From positions 1-11,358 of the forward strand of contig JASLJD010000031.1 of the NCBI GenBank assembly GCA_030152625.1: a stretch of DNA of 11,358 nucleotides. Direction: 5' to 3'. Numbering within the stretch: position 1 is the stretch's first letter; every line of letters begins with the position of its first letter. Of the stretch, positions 1 to 6,822 are shown one piece after another. Both the position numbers and the translations under genes were made by a program. This DNA is from Erysipelothrix sp. (GTDB lineage: Bacteria > Bacillota_I > Bacilli_A > Erysipelotrichales > Erysipelotrichaceae). The notes beneath the pieces were generated by a model. That model made no database searches. It was not told where the DNA came from and saw nothing but the letters and a program-made list of their open reading frames with translations.

Positions 1-142
1 GGTACCCCTGCCATCATGTCATTAACGCCACTTAACATTGGCTTTTTTAATGTCTAGATTTCAAAAAAGACTACAAAAGGACTGCATTTACAATACCGAG
101 ACTCTATCACTTTCTGTTTTATGTATATGAGCGCTTAATAAA

Positions 143-220
143 AAAGCAGGCTACGAAATGAAGTGATCTTTATCATCGTCAAAGATGAGAAGATTTGCTT
201 CATTTTACGTAGCCTACTTT
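143..220. terminator. Long two-tier hairpin, probable bidirectional terminator
   Basis: The arms AGGCTACGAAATGAAG (148-163) and CTTCATTTTACGTAGCCT (198-215) pair over 16 bp with a two-base bulge. Pairing continues outward to about 143 and 220 with one mismatch. Inside the loop a second stem, ATCTTT (166-171) with AAAGAT (181-186), can form. On the minus strand the structure lies directly after the stop of the 231-788 gene and is followed by a T tract (complement of the A run at 140-145). On the plus strand a T run follows at 226-232. It therefore most likely ends the minus-strand gene and could also stop transcription entering from the left edge. The stem is longer than a typical intrinsic terminator. 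Confidence 0.75.
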
Positions 221-230
221 CCCTATTTTT

Positions 231-788
231 TTAAAAGTCCTTTATCTCAACTTGGACTGTAAAATATATGTCAGTATCTTGAATACCTAAAACAAGATCA
301 TAAGAGCCGGACTTGTTGGGCCAGTCAAAATCTACAATCTCAATTTGATCATACTTCTTTTGGCTGCCTACATTCACAATCTTAGCTTGTGTTAAAGTAA
401 CGAGAGTTTTTTCATCGAGGTTTTTCATTTCTTCCAAAGAAATCGATATATCACAAGCGTCTAAGTATATCAATTTCTGCCAACATGGTTTGATTGCACG
501 ATACTGATCTTTTACTTTATTTATAGCTTCTTCTCTGCATACATTGGCTTCACTCCAATACAGAAAACGATAGCCCGATCTTTGAGGAATTGGTAAATTG
601 CTCAGGTCAAAACCAATGGGCAAATAATAAATTTCAAAAGCAAAGGGAAGCGATGGTTTTATTTCCACGCCTTCTAACTGCGGGTCTTCCGCAAAAAATT
701 CTTCGAGAGCTTTGATGTTTGCACTGTCTTCTTCCATCAATACTTGTTCCTGCATGTGACTTATTTTAAAATTGTTTTTTTCTAGCAA
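231..788 (-). CDS. Hypothetical protein, 185 aa, unknown function
   Basis: I do not recognise this protein. The product is soluble-looking: I see no signal peptide, membrane segment or known catalytic motif. The N-terminal third is acidic and probably helical. The middle holds aromatic-rich stretches (YYLPIGFDL, GYRFLYW), and the C-terminal part alternates hydrophobic and polar residues as in beta strands, ending TVQVEIKDF. The frame is open back to a GTG at 815, but that codon lies only two bases downstream of a TATAAT box (818-823), so it would precede or sit at the transcription start. The TTG at 786-788 has a good Shine-Dalgarno, GAGGTG at 795-800, six bases away, and is chosen here. The gene is divergent from msrB and ends at a strong hairpin, so it appears monocistronic. 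That the frame is a real gene is fairly sure; its function is unknown. Confidence 0.7.
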   Translation of the reverse strand: MLEKNNFKISHMQEQVLMEEDSANIKALEEFFAEDPQLEGVEIKPSLPFAFEIYYLPIGFDLSNLPIPQRSGYRFLYWSEANVCREEAINKVKDQYRAIKPCWQKLIYLDACDISISLEEMKNLDEKTLVTLTQAKIVNVGSQKKYDQIEIVDFDWPNKSGSYDLVLGIQDTDIYFTVQVEIKDF

Positions 789-817
789 TGCGCTCACCTC
801 TTTGAGTCCAAGCACAT

Positions 818-844
818 ATTATAACTTATTCGAAGCTTTTACAA
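818..844 (-). promoter_or_regulatory. Probable promoter of the minus-strand hypothetical gene
   Basis: On the minus strand a perfect TATAAT lies at 823-818. The best -35 is TTGTAA (844-839, four of six matches), but the spacer is only 15 bases. Transcription would start near 811, giving a short leader that carries the GAGGTG ribosome binding site and supports the TTG start at 788. The -10 is convincing; the -35 is weak. Confidence 0.5.
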
Positions 845-864
845 TGTTTTTAATTTCATTTTCA

Positions 865-893
865 TAGATAATTTAAATCATCCCCTCTATAAT
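865..893 (+). promoter_or_regulatory. Probable msrB promoter
   Basis: TATAAT at 888-893 is preceded, after a 17-base spacer, by TAGATA at 865-870 (four of six matches to TTGACA). The predicted start near 900 coincides with the ribosome binding site, so the msrB leader would be very short. The promoter is back to back with that of the minus-strand gene; the two -10 boxes are about 65 bases apart. Confidence 0.5.
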
Positions 894-911
894 TAACTTA
901 GGAGGGATTTT

Positions 912-1325
912 ATGGAAGAAAAGAAAAAGCATTTGAGCCCAATCTCTTATCATGTCACACAAGAAAACGGTACCGAAAAACCCTTTTCTGGTAAATTTGA
1001 CGATTTTTATGAAGAAGGGATTTATGTCGATATCGTAAGCGGTGAAGCACTCTTTTCATCTAAACATAAATATGACGCCGCCTGTGGATGGCCTTCATTT
1101 ACCCACAGCATTCCCGAATTAAAAGAAGTGATGGATGACAGCATGTGCCAGATTCGAACAGAAGTACGAAGCCCACAAGCCGATTCACATCTTGGTCATG
1201 TCTTCAGTGATGGACCGCTTGACCAAGGTGGTTTACGCTATTGCATTAATTCTGCTGCCCTTCGTTTTATACCCAAAGATAAAATGATCGAAGAAGGCTA
1301 TGAGGCATACTTGAAGTATCTCTAA
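912..1325 (+). CDS. msrB: Peptide methionine (R)-S-oxide reductase MsrB
   Basis: MsrB reduces the R form of methionine sulfoxide in oxidised proteins, normally using thioredoxin in the cytoplasm. The 137 residues match a single-domain MsrB: HVTQENGTEKPF near the N-terminus, ACGWPSF (57-63), EVRSPQADSHLGHVF (84-98) and GGLRYCINSAALRFIP (106-121). Cys111 in RYCIN is the catalytic cysteine, and Cys58 in CGWPSF is in the position of the resolving cysteine. The two CxxC pairs that bind structural zinc in many MsrB proteins are absent (the sites read DIVS and SPQA), so this is the zinc-free form. No signal peptide or fused MsrA domain is present. AGGAGG at 900-905 is six bases before the ATG, which fixes the start. 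No terminator follows before the next gene, so read-through into it is possible. Confidence 0.96.
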   Translation: MEEKKKHLSPISYHVTQENGTEKPFSGKFDDFYEEGIYVDIVSGEALFSSKHKYDAACGWPSFTHSIPELKEVMDDSMCQIRTEVRSPQADSHLGHVFSDGPLDQGGLRYCINSAALRFIPKDKMIEEGYEAYLKYL

Positions 1326-1346
1326 GACAAACTTAAGCATTCACTT

Positions 1347-1376
1347 TTTACGAACAGGCACAAAGAGTGCTATAAT
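1347..1376 (+). promoter_or_regulatory. Extended -10 promoter of the 88-aa gene
   Basis: TGCTATAAT at 1368-1376 is a perfect extended -10 (TGnTATAAT). TTTACG at 1347-1352, 18 bases upstream, gives four of six matches to a -35. Transcription would begin near 1383, immediately before the AAAAGGAG ribosome binding site. An upstream ATG at 1375 overlaps this -10 box and so cannot be used from this promoter. Confidence 0.65.
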
Positions 1377-1395
1377 GGTGAAAAGGAGAATGCAT

Positions 1396-1662
1396 ATGGT
1401 TAAATTATACTTGCACTCTGATCAAGCCCATACATTGCAAGTCGACCAAAGCTACTATATCAATGGTCACAGCCTGGAAAAGAAAACAGATTCGGAGATT
1501 TATGACTTTTTGATTGATGCTGTTCGAAACAAGGAAAACTATCTTGAAATAGCTCATTCTCAAAAACGTATTTTCTTACCAAAAGACAGCATTTTATATG
1601 TGGAACAAAATAGCGAAATCAAAAAGGAAGATTTGGAAAAAGTTTTCTGGTCTTTTTTATAA
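1396..1662 (+). CDS. Hypothetical protein, 88 aa, unknown function
   Basis: I do not recognise this small protein. It begins MVKLYLHSDQAHTL and looks like a compact alternating beta/alpha domain with no transmembrane helix or cysteine. A charged middle (SLEKKTDSEIYDFL) is followed by RIFLPKDSILYVEQ and an acidic-basic tail ending KVFWSFL. The frame can be read from an ATG at 1375, but that codon lies inside the -10 box. The ATG at 1390 is one base from AGGAG (1384-1388), while the ATG at 1396 is seven bases away, so 1396 is chosen. The gene follows msrB by 70 bases with its own promoter and ends at a clear terminator. Neighbourhood alone does not justify linking it to oxidative stress. Confidence 0.7.
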   Translation: MVKLYLHSDQAHTLQVDQSYYINGHSLEKKTDSEIYDFLIDAVRNKENYLEIAHSQKRIFLPKDSILYVEQNSEIKKEDLEKVFWSFL

Positions 1663-1716
1663 AAAACAGCTGCATAATATAGAGTGAAACGATTAAGTTT
1701 CTGCTTTCATTAAGGC

Positions 1717-1756
1717 AAAAGGACTGAGTTCTGTATTCTAGAGACTCAGTCCTTTT
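1717..1756 (+). terminator. Rho-independent terminator after the 88-aa gene
   Basis: A perfect 13-bp stem, AAAAGGACTGAGT (1717-1729) with ACTCAGTCCTTTT (1744-1756), encloses a 14-base loop. The 3' arm ends in TTTT and further T-rich sequence follows (CATTTTG). It lies 55 bases after the stop of the 88-aa gene. Because A and T tracts flank both sides, it could also act on the minus strand. Confidence 0.85.
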
Positions 1757-1901
1757 CATTTTGCCCTCATTTTACTTTTTTCTTTCTCGCTTTAAGTAAA
1801 GTGTATCTTAAATTTCCTGGAGGAATATGTTATTTCAAAGATCTTTAGGCATCGTGTCGAAAAGAGCTCACTGGAAGCTTCGTTTCTTTAGCAATGTTCA
1901 T

Positions 1902-1937
1902 AAAAAACGAACCCTATGAGCAAGTCTTAGGGTTCGT
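1902..1937 (-). terminator. Rho-independent terminator of the nusB-deoB operon
   Basis: Read on the minus strand, ACGAACCCTA (1937-1928) pairs perfectly over 10 bp with TAGGGTTCGT (1916-1907). The loop is 11 bases and a run of T follows (complement of A 1902-1906). It lies 16 bases beyond the deoB stop and marks the end of the long operon. Confidence 0.9.
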
Positions 1938-1952
1938 ATCAGTACAGATTTT

Positions 1953-3143
1953 TTATTTTAATTGCGATAAAACAGATTGACCATTTTCCGTTTGTTCTAC
2001 ATCAAAGTTATCGGAGATTGTTGCTCCTAAGTCAGCAAATGTTTCACTTTTTGGCAAGGATCCCGAACCTTCAAATCCTGGTGAATAATAGATAACAGGA
2101 ACTTCTTCACGCGTATGGTCCGTTCCATGATGGGTTGGGTCATTGCCATGATCTGCTGTAATCACAAGAAGATCATCTTCCCTCATCACCTCAAGCAGCG
2201 TCGCTAACTGCTCATCAAACTCCTCCAAAGCAGCAGCATAGCCTTCAGGATTTCTACGATGACCGTATTTCGCATCAAAATCAACAAGATTTGTAAAGAG
2301 CAAGCCATGGAAGTCTTTGTCTTTCGTTAGGCGAATCGTTTCTTCCATGCCGTGGTGATTGCTTGTAGTACGATAGGATTCTGTAATGCCTTCACCATCA
2401 AAAATATCGACGATTTTCCCAACGCTGATCACATCTTTACCCGCTTCTTCTAAAAAGTCTAAGGTCGTTTTTCCAAATGGTTTGAGAGCATAATCATGAC
2501 GGTTGGCCGTTCTTTCAAAACGTCCCTTCCCTTCACCAATAAATGGTCGAGCTATAACACGCCCCACTTTCCACTCATCACGCATCGTAATTTCCCTTGC
2601 AATCTCACATGCTCGATAAAGTTCATCAAGTCCAAAGGTTTCCTCATGAGCTGCGATTTGTAAAACTGAGTCTGCTGATGTATAGACAATCATGTCGTTG
2701 CTCTCCATATGTTCTTCCCCAAGCTCATCCAAAATCGCCGTACCACTTGCAGCTTTGTTCCCAATAATCCCATAGCCTGTACGGCTGCTAAGTTCATCCA
2801 AAAGTTCTTTTGGGAAACCTGTTTCGGTGAAAGTGATGAAAGGCTTGTCGATATAAAGACCCATTAATTCCCAATGCCCGGTCATGGTGTCTTTGCCCAC
2901 CGAGGCCTCCTTCATCCGTCCATAATACGCTTTCGGATCCGATACTTTCTGAACACCTTGGATATCGTGAAGATTTCCCAAACCTAAGCCTTCCATTGTC
3001 GGCATCTTTAAGCCACCAACCGCTTCAGCTGTATGGCCAAATGTATCCGCACCTTCATCATTATACTTGGCAGCATCATCTTGTGCCCCAATACCAACTG
3101 AGTCCATTACAATCGTAATAATGCGATTAAATTTTTTCATCAT
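1953..3143 (-). CDS. deoB: Phosphopentomutase DeoB
   Basis: DeoB interconverts ribose-1-phosphate (or deoxyribose-1-phosphate) and the 5-phosphate, feeding nucleoside sugars into central metabolism. It is a two-metal enzyme of the alkaline phosphatase superfamily in the cytoplasm. Numbering from the ATG at 3143, Asp14 in VMDSVGIG, Asp290 and His295 in DFDAKYGHRR, Asp331-His332 in TADHGND and His343 in DHTREE match the metal ligands. Thr86 in KDTMTGHWE matches the phosphorylated threonine. The 396-residue length is normal for the family. The frame is open to 3170, but AGAAAGGA lies just upstream of tandem ATGs at 3143 and 3140, so one of these is the start. The start is inside the last codons of xerD (17-base overlap). 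This is the last gene of the operon; punA, which follows deoB in Bacillus, is not here. Confidence 0.96.
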   Translation of the reverse strand: MMKKFNRIITIVMDSVGIGAQDDAAKYNDEGADTFGHTAEAVGGLKMPTMEGLGLGNLHDIQGVQKVSDPKAYYGRMKEASVGKDTMTGHWELMGLYIDKPFITFTETGFPKELLDELSSRTGYGIIGNKAASGTAILDELGEEHMESNDMIVYTSADSVLQIAAHEETFGLDELYRACEIAREITMRDEWKVGRVIARPFIGEGKGRFERTANRHDYALKPFGKTTLDFLEEAGKDVISVGKIVDIFDGEGITESYRTTSNHHGMEETIRLTKDKDFHGLLFTNLVDFDAKYGHRRNPEGYAAALEEFDEQLATLLEVMREDDLLVITADHGNDPTHHGTDHTREEVPVIYYSPGFEGSGSLPKSETFADLGATISDNFDVEQTENGQSVLSQLK

Positions 3144-4047
3144 CCTCATCCTTTCTGTAATAAAAGCCACCTTTTAAAAAAGCATCGTAATCTCTTTTTA
3201 AATTTTCTTTTTGCACATGCGTGTAAATTTGTGTCGTTGCGATATCTTCATGTCCCAAAAGTTCTTGAATAACACGTAAATCAACGCCTTTTTCCAAGAA
3301 GCTACTGGCAAAACGATGGCGCAATTTATGCGCTGATATCGCTTCTTCTATGCCCATTTCAAGACGACGTTTTTGAATTTTTTGATGAACATATTGCCTT
3401 GAAACTGCTCGCCCAGTTTGGCTGATAAAAAGCAAATCTGTTTTGTCTTGTACACGCTTAGGACGAATTGTTTCCAGATAATATTCCATAATTTCAACAT
3501 TGTCTTTTGAAATAGGGACCATTCTTTCTTTATTCCCTTTACCCACGATGCGAAGCCAGCGTTCGCGTGGATAATAATGAACAAACTCTAAATTTAAGGC
3601 CTCACTGATACGCAGGCCTGAATGGGCTAAAAGCATGATGATCGCTTGATCCATATAATCATCCTCTTCCTCAAGAGGATAAGACATCAACTTTTGGTAG
3701 GCATCATCTGAAACAGCCATCGGTAAACGACGACCTTTCTTTTGAACACTCAGATACTCACTGGGATCATGATCCATGTAGGCAAAGCGTTTTAAATACT
3801 GATGAAACTGCCGTAATGAGACCGCAGCTTGATGAATACTGCTCATCGCATAGCCCTCTTTTTGCATCGCCTTTAAGAAAGATACAATATCATGATAGCG
3901 ACATTCAAGCAAATCAATTGCAGCCTCATCCAAGTATTTTAAGTAGGCATTGAGATTTCGTGCATAGGCCTCATAGGTCGAGGAAGAGACGGGTTCTTGA
4001 AAACGAAGGTGGTCTAAAAACAAGCGAAGATAATCTTCATTTTTCAT
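3127..4047 (-). CDS. xerD: Tyrosine recombinase of the XerD type
   Basis: This is a site-specific tyrosine recombinase that would cut and rejoin DNA through a phosphotyrosine link. In Firmicutes the XerC/XerD pair resolves chromosome dimers at dif. The 306 residues have the expected two parts: a SAM-like N-terminal core-binding domain (about 1-95) and a C-terminal catalytic domain. All catalytic residues are visible: Arg146 in SGLRISE, Lys170 in VGKGNKER, His240 and Arg243 in HKLRHRF, His266 in LLGHEDI and nucleophile Tyr275 in TQIYTH. The XerD label rests mainly on the deoB link seen in Bacillus (ripX-drm). A XerC-like or integrase role cannot be excluded, but there are no att sites or phage genes nearby. 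The start overlaps the dinB end by 11 bases and the stop lies inside deoB. The C-terminus has an acidic extension (RKDEDDEKI). Confidence 0.88.
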   Translation of the reverse strand: MKNEDYLRLFLDHLRFQEPVSSSTYEAYARNLNAYLKYLDEAAIDLLECRYHDIVSFLKAMQKEGYAMSSIHQAAVSLRQFHQYLKRFAYMDHDPSEYLSVQKKGRRLPMAVSDDAYQKLMSYPLEEEDDYMDQAIIMLLAHSGLRISEALNLEFVHYYPRERWLRIVGKGNKERMVPISKDNVEIMEYYLETIRPKRVQDKTDLLFISQTGRAVSRQYVHQKIQKRRLEMGIEEAISAHKLRHRFASSFLEKGVDLRVIQELLGHEDIATTQIYTHVQKENLKRDYDAFLKGGFYYRKDEDDEKI

Positions 4048-5209
4048 CTGGAATCAAATCCTTTGTTTTCTTCAAAATATCGGATCCTAAATGCTCATTC
4101 AACCTTTGGATAACAAGATCAATGTTTTCTTTTTCCTCTTCATCAAAAAGATTCAGTTGCTCAATGGCTTCATTTCTTGCTGTCAAATTTGAAATCGTGA
4201 CTGATAAAAAAGTTACGCCCGCCTCACCTTCAAACTCTGAATAGAGATCAATGACTCTTTCAAAGATTTCATAACGATCTTCTAGATAATAATCAAAAGT
4301 TTGAGAACGAACAGCTGTTCGATAATCTTCAAAACGAATCGAAAATTGAACTGTCCGTCCCAAAAGCTTCTTTTCCTGCAAGCGACGTTCAACTTCAATC
4401 ACTTCATGCATGATCGCCATGCGAATTTCTTCGAGATCATAAAGCGCATTTTTAAATGTGCGGGACTGTCCCATCGACTTCGCACTTCGCACCAATTCCA
4501 AGGGGCTTTGATCCATTCCCCTGGCCTTCTCAATGAATTCTTGGCTTCGATTGCCCAAAACATGACGAAGCGAGGATGAGGATGCTTGAGCTAAATCACC
4601 AATGGTAAAAATACCCTCTTCTTTCAAACGTGGTACTGTTTTTTTACCAATGCCATGCATCGCTTCAATCGGCATCGGCCACATTTTTTCTTCGACTTCT
4701 CGAATCCTTAAGACCGTAATCCCCATCGGTTTTTTCATATCACTGGCCATCTTAGCAAGAAATTTATTGGGACCAACACCAATCGATATAGGGAGTTGAA
4801 GCTCTTTTAAAACAGTTCTTTGAATTCTCACAGCTAAATCCAAAGGCTTCTCATAATCAAGAATCACTTGACTTACATCAACATAGCATTCATCAATACT
4901 CGCTACTTCGACATAAGGCGAAAACTGACGAATGAGATTAAAAAACTCTGCAGATAAACGCTTATAAAGATCAAAGTCTACTCGTTCAACAATTAAATCC
5001 GGACACAAAGAGCGAGCATGTTCTACAGGCATAGCACTCTCAACACCATAAGCCCTTGCTTCATAAGAAGCCGTCGTAACCACCGATCCACGACGACTTC
5101 CCGCTACAGCTAGCGGTTTTCCTATTAAGTCCGGATTTAAAGCACGATGTGCTGATGCGTAGTAAGCATTGATATCAATATGAAAGATAACCTCGCCTGT
5201 TTTAGCCAT
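4037..5209 (-). CDS. dinB: Y-family DNA polymerase IV (DinB)
   Basis: This is an error-prone translesion polymerase that extends past damaged template bases. In the 390-aa product (ATG at 5209), the motif HIDINAYYASAH carries Asp12 and a tyrosine in the steric-gate position (Tyr17). SIDECYVDVS carries catalytic Asp106 and Glu107. SIGVGPNKFLAKMASDMKKP is the palm/fingers signature, and MHGIGKKTVPRL (about 184-195) is the helix-hairpin-helix of the thumb. A little-finger domain follows. QLNLF at 351-355 is a beta-clamp-binding motif followed by a 35-residue tail. The glutamate usually found in the FFASVE motif is a histidine here. A TTG at 5212 is in frame, but the ATG overlapping the recN stop (TGATG) sits eight bases from AAAGGA and is preferred. 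No SOS operator of its own is visible, and it is coupled to recN. Confidence 0.93.
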   Translation of the reverse strand: MAKTGEVIFHIDINAYYASAHRALNPDLIGKPLAVAGSRRGSVVTTASYEARAYGVESAMPVEHARSLCPDLIVERVDFDLYKRLSAEFFNLIRQFSPYVEVASIDECYVDVSQVILDYEKPLDLAVRIQRTVLKELQLPISIGVGPNKFLAKMASDMKKPMGITVLRIREVEEKMWPMPIEAMHGIGKKTVPRLKEEGIFTIGDLAQASSSSLRHVLGNRSQEFIEKARGMDQSPLELVRSAKSMGQSRTFKNALYDLEEIRMAIMHEVIEVERRLQEKKLLGRTVQFSIRFEDYRTAVRSQTFDYYLEDRYEIFERVIDLYSEFEGEAGVTFLSVTISNLTARNEAIEQLNLFDEEEKENIDLVIQRLNEHLGSDILKKTKDLIPDEK

Positions 5210-6822
5210 CAAGATTGTCCTTTCCGATAAAGTTCTTTTGCCGCTTCAAGGCTTGCCTCATTGATTTCTGCTGAAATCATCAAAGCCATTTCCTCCAAAC
5301 GTTCTTGTTCATTCAAACGTAAAACATCCGTTCGAGAGGCTTCTTTGTATATTTTCAAATGCTCATCAGCACAAGCAGCAACTGAAGCTAAGTGCGTAAT
5401 ACTCATCACTTGCTTTTCTTCAGCCAATTGTTTCATTTTATCTCCTATCGCAAAACCAGCTTGACCACTCAGACCTGTGTCGATTTCATCAAAAATAAAT
5501 GTTTCGACATCATACACCTTTGAGAAAGCAACTTTCAGACCAAGCATTAAGCGTGATTTTTCACCACCGCTTGCACTGTTTTCAATATCTTGAAGCGGCA
5601 TGCCTGGATTCATCGAAACCATAAAACGGACTTCATCAAAGCCTTTCGCATGAACTGCTCCCTTTTCAATGACTATACGAAACTTCGCTTGTTCTAAGAG
5701 CAAATCTTTCAACTCATTTTCAACCAACGGCACCAATTTATCCGCCGCTTGGAGACGTTTTTCATGAATTTTTTGCGCTTCTTTTTCAAGCTTTATTTTT
5801 TGTTTTTTCAGTTCTTCCTCGAGGTCTTGACGATAAAGATCGTAGTTCTCTGCTTCTTCAAGACGCTGGCGTAAGTCATTTTGATAGGACAAAACCTCCT
5901 CAATACTTCCATGCTTTCGAATCAATTGTTGGTATTCAAAAAGCCTTTCGTTGAGAGCATTGAAACGATGTTCATCAAAATGATCACTGCGACGTGAGTT
6001 GCTGAAATCATGATAAAAATCTTCTAAGTCGAGATAGATACTTTGAATCCGATTTTGAATCGCTTCGTCAAAAAGATCATCACTTACTTCCTCTGCTTCA
6101 TAGATTTGCGAAAGCGCATTCGATAAACTGCTATCGATCAGCTCAAAGGCACGATGATACTTTTCAAAATTTTCTAAATACTCAACTTCTTCCATCAAAT
6201 CCTGGTATTCTTTTTCATCAGGATTTAATGCATCCAAATTTTTCAGTTGGTAACGATAAAAATCCAAAGTCTCAGGGTCCTCACGCTCATCTTTAAAAGC
6301 CTTAAGTTTTGCTTCGCTCGCCTTATACGCTTGATAAACTTTTTCATACTCGCTCCCCACAAAGTCTATCTGGGCAAAACGATCTAAAAGAGCCAAGTGA
6401 TTAGATTGTTTTAAAGCTGCTTGAGTCTCATCTTGGCGGTGAATATCGATGACTGTGTTCATAATTCTTTGAAGCTTTCCAAGCGTGATATGGCGATCAT
6501 TGACTTTTGCAATACTTCGACCTTGGGCGCTCATCGTTCGTTGAACCACAAGCACCGACTCTTGATCAAAATGCATCGCTTCCATTAAGGCATGAGCCGG
6601 ATGATCTTCTTGCAAATAAAACACCGCCTCAACAAAGGCTTCTTCAGCATAAGGTCCCACGACTTTAGCTTGACTTCGCATTCCACTCACAAAGGACAAG
6701 GCATCGAGCAAAAGCGATTTACCAGCTCCTGTTTCTCCGGTAAAAACATGAAAGCCATCCTCGAAATCGATGGAGGCTTTCTCAATTAAAACATAGTTTT
6801 TAACATAAAGTTGTGCTAACAC
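5209..6822 (-). CDS. recN: DNA repair protein RecN
   Basis: RecN is an SMC-like ATPase acting early at double-strand breaks, gathering DNA ends for RecA-dependent repair. The 537 residues show Walker A GETGAGKS (29-36), a Q-loop region DIHRQDETQ (126-134), a long central coiled-coil region (about 155-375, rich in E, K, Q and L), the ABC signature SASGGEKSR (416-424), Walker B TFIFDEID (441-448) and the H-loop SITHLASVAACAD with His477. The length is slightly below the usual 550-570. Two family motifs differ from the consensus as I remember it: GQHEHQ reads RQDETQ, and SGGELSR reads SGGEKSR. The GTG start at 6822 has AAAGGAGG seven bases upstream and overlaps the end of the DXS-like gene by seven bases. 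In Bacillus argR and tlyA lie between dxs and recN; both are missing here. Confidence 0.95.
   Translation of the reverse strand: MLAQLYVKNYVLIEKASIDFEDGFHVFTGETGAGKSLLLDALSFVSGMRSQAKVVGPYAEEAFVEAVFYLQEDHPAHALMEAMHFDQESVLVVQRTMSAQGRSIAKVNDRHITLGKLQRIMNTVIDIHRQDETQAALKQSNHLALLDRFAQIDFVGSEYEKVYQAYKASEAKLKAFKDEREDPETLDFYRYQLKNLDALNPDEKEYQDLMEEVEYLENFEKYHRAFELIDSSLSNALSQIYEAEEVSDDLFDEAIQNRIQSIYLDLEDFYHDFSNSRRSDHFDEHRFNALNERLFEYQQLIRKHGSIEEVLSYQNDLRQRLEEAENYDLYRQDLEEELKKQKIKLEKEAQKIHEKRLQAADKLVPLVENELKDLLLEQAKFRIVIEKGAVHAKGFDEVRFMVSMNPGMPLQDIENSASGGEKSRLMLGLKVAFSKVYDVETFIFDEIDTGLSGQAGFAIGDKMKQLAEEKQVMSITHLASVAACADEHLKIYKEASRTDVLRLNEQERLEEMALMISAEINEASLEAAKELYRKGQS

Larger units (their letters stand above)
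1663..1952. other. Intergenic region between two convergent transcription units
   Basis: These 290 bases separate the plus-strand 88-aa gene from the minus-strand operon and contain a terminator for each. Between them (1757-1901) there is no convincing gene. The only coding candidate is a 30-codon plus-strand frame at 1827-1919, with GGAGG just three bases before its ATG and its end inside the operon terminator hairpin. A short inverted repeat, TTTAAG/CTTAAA at 1791-1812, lies upstream of it. Confidence 0.6.

Noticed and set aside
1..6. GGTACC (KpnI site) at the first base, suggesting a cloned fragment edge
   Set aside because: The same hexamer occurs again within msrB (about 969), and a six-base site at a window edge is weak evidence.
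1..57. Open plus-strand frame at the left edge (18 codons, ending NIGFFNV then stop)
   Set aside because: Too short to call as the end of a gene. Codon pattern and residues match nothing I recognise, and other frames close at similar distances.
75..1729. Shared AAAAGGACTG at about 75-84 and 1717-1726 as a repeat
   Set aside because: Ten bases of low complexity; only the second copy belongs to a hairpin, so chance is the simplest explanation.
1791..1812. Inverted repeat TTTAAG...CTTAAA as a possible operator
   Set aside because: Only six AT-rich base pairs with a 10-base spacer, expected by chance, and not next to a convincing promoter.
3348..3584. Minus-strand 78-aa frame
   Set aside because: Lies entirely inside xerD in another frame and has no own ribosome binding site; xerD shows all its catalytic residues.
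3127..4047. Tyrosine recombinase as a sign of an integrated mobile element
   Set aside because: It is embedded in a housekeeping operon beside deoB as in Bacillus, with no att repeats, phage genes or change in base composition.
3960..4799. Plus-strand frames of 65-94 aa opposite xerD and dinB
   Set aside because: They are antisense shadows of two well-supported genes, with no promoters or ribosome binding sites.
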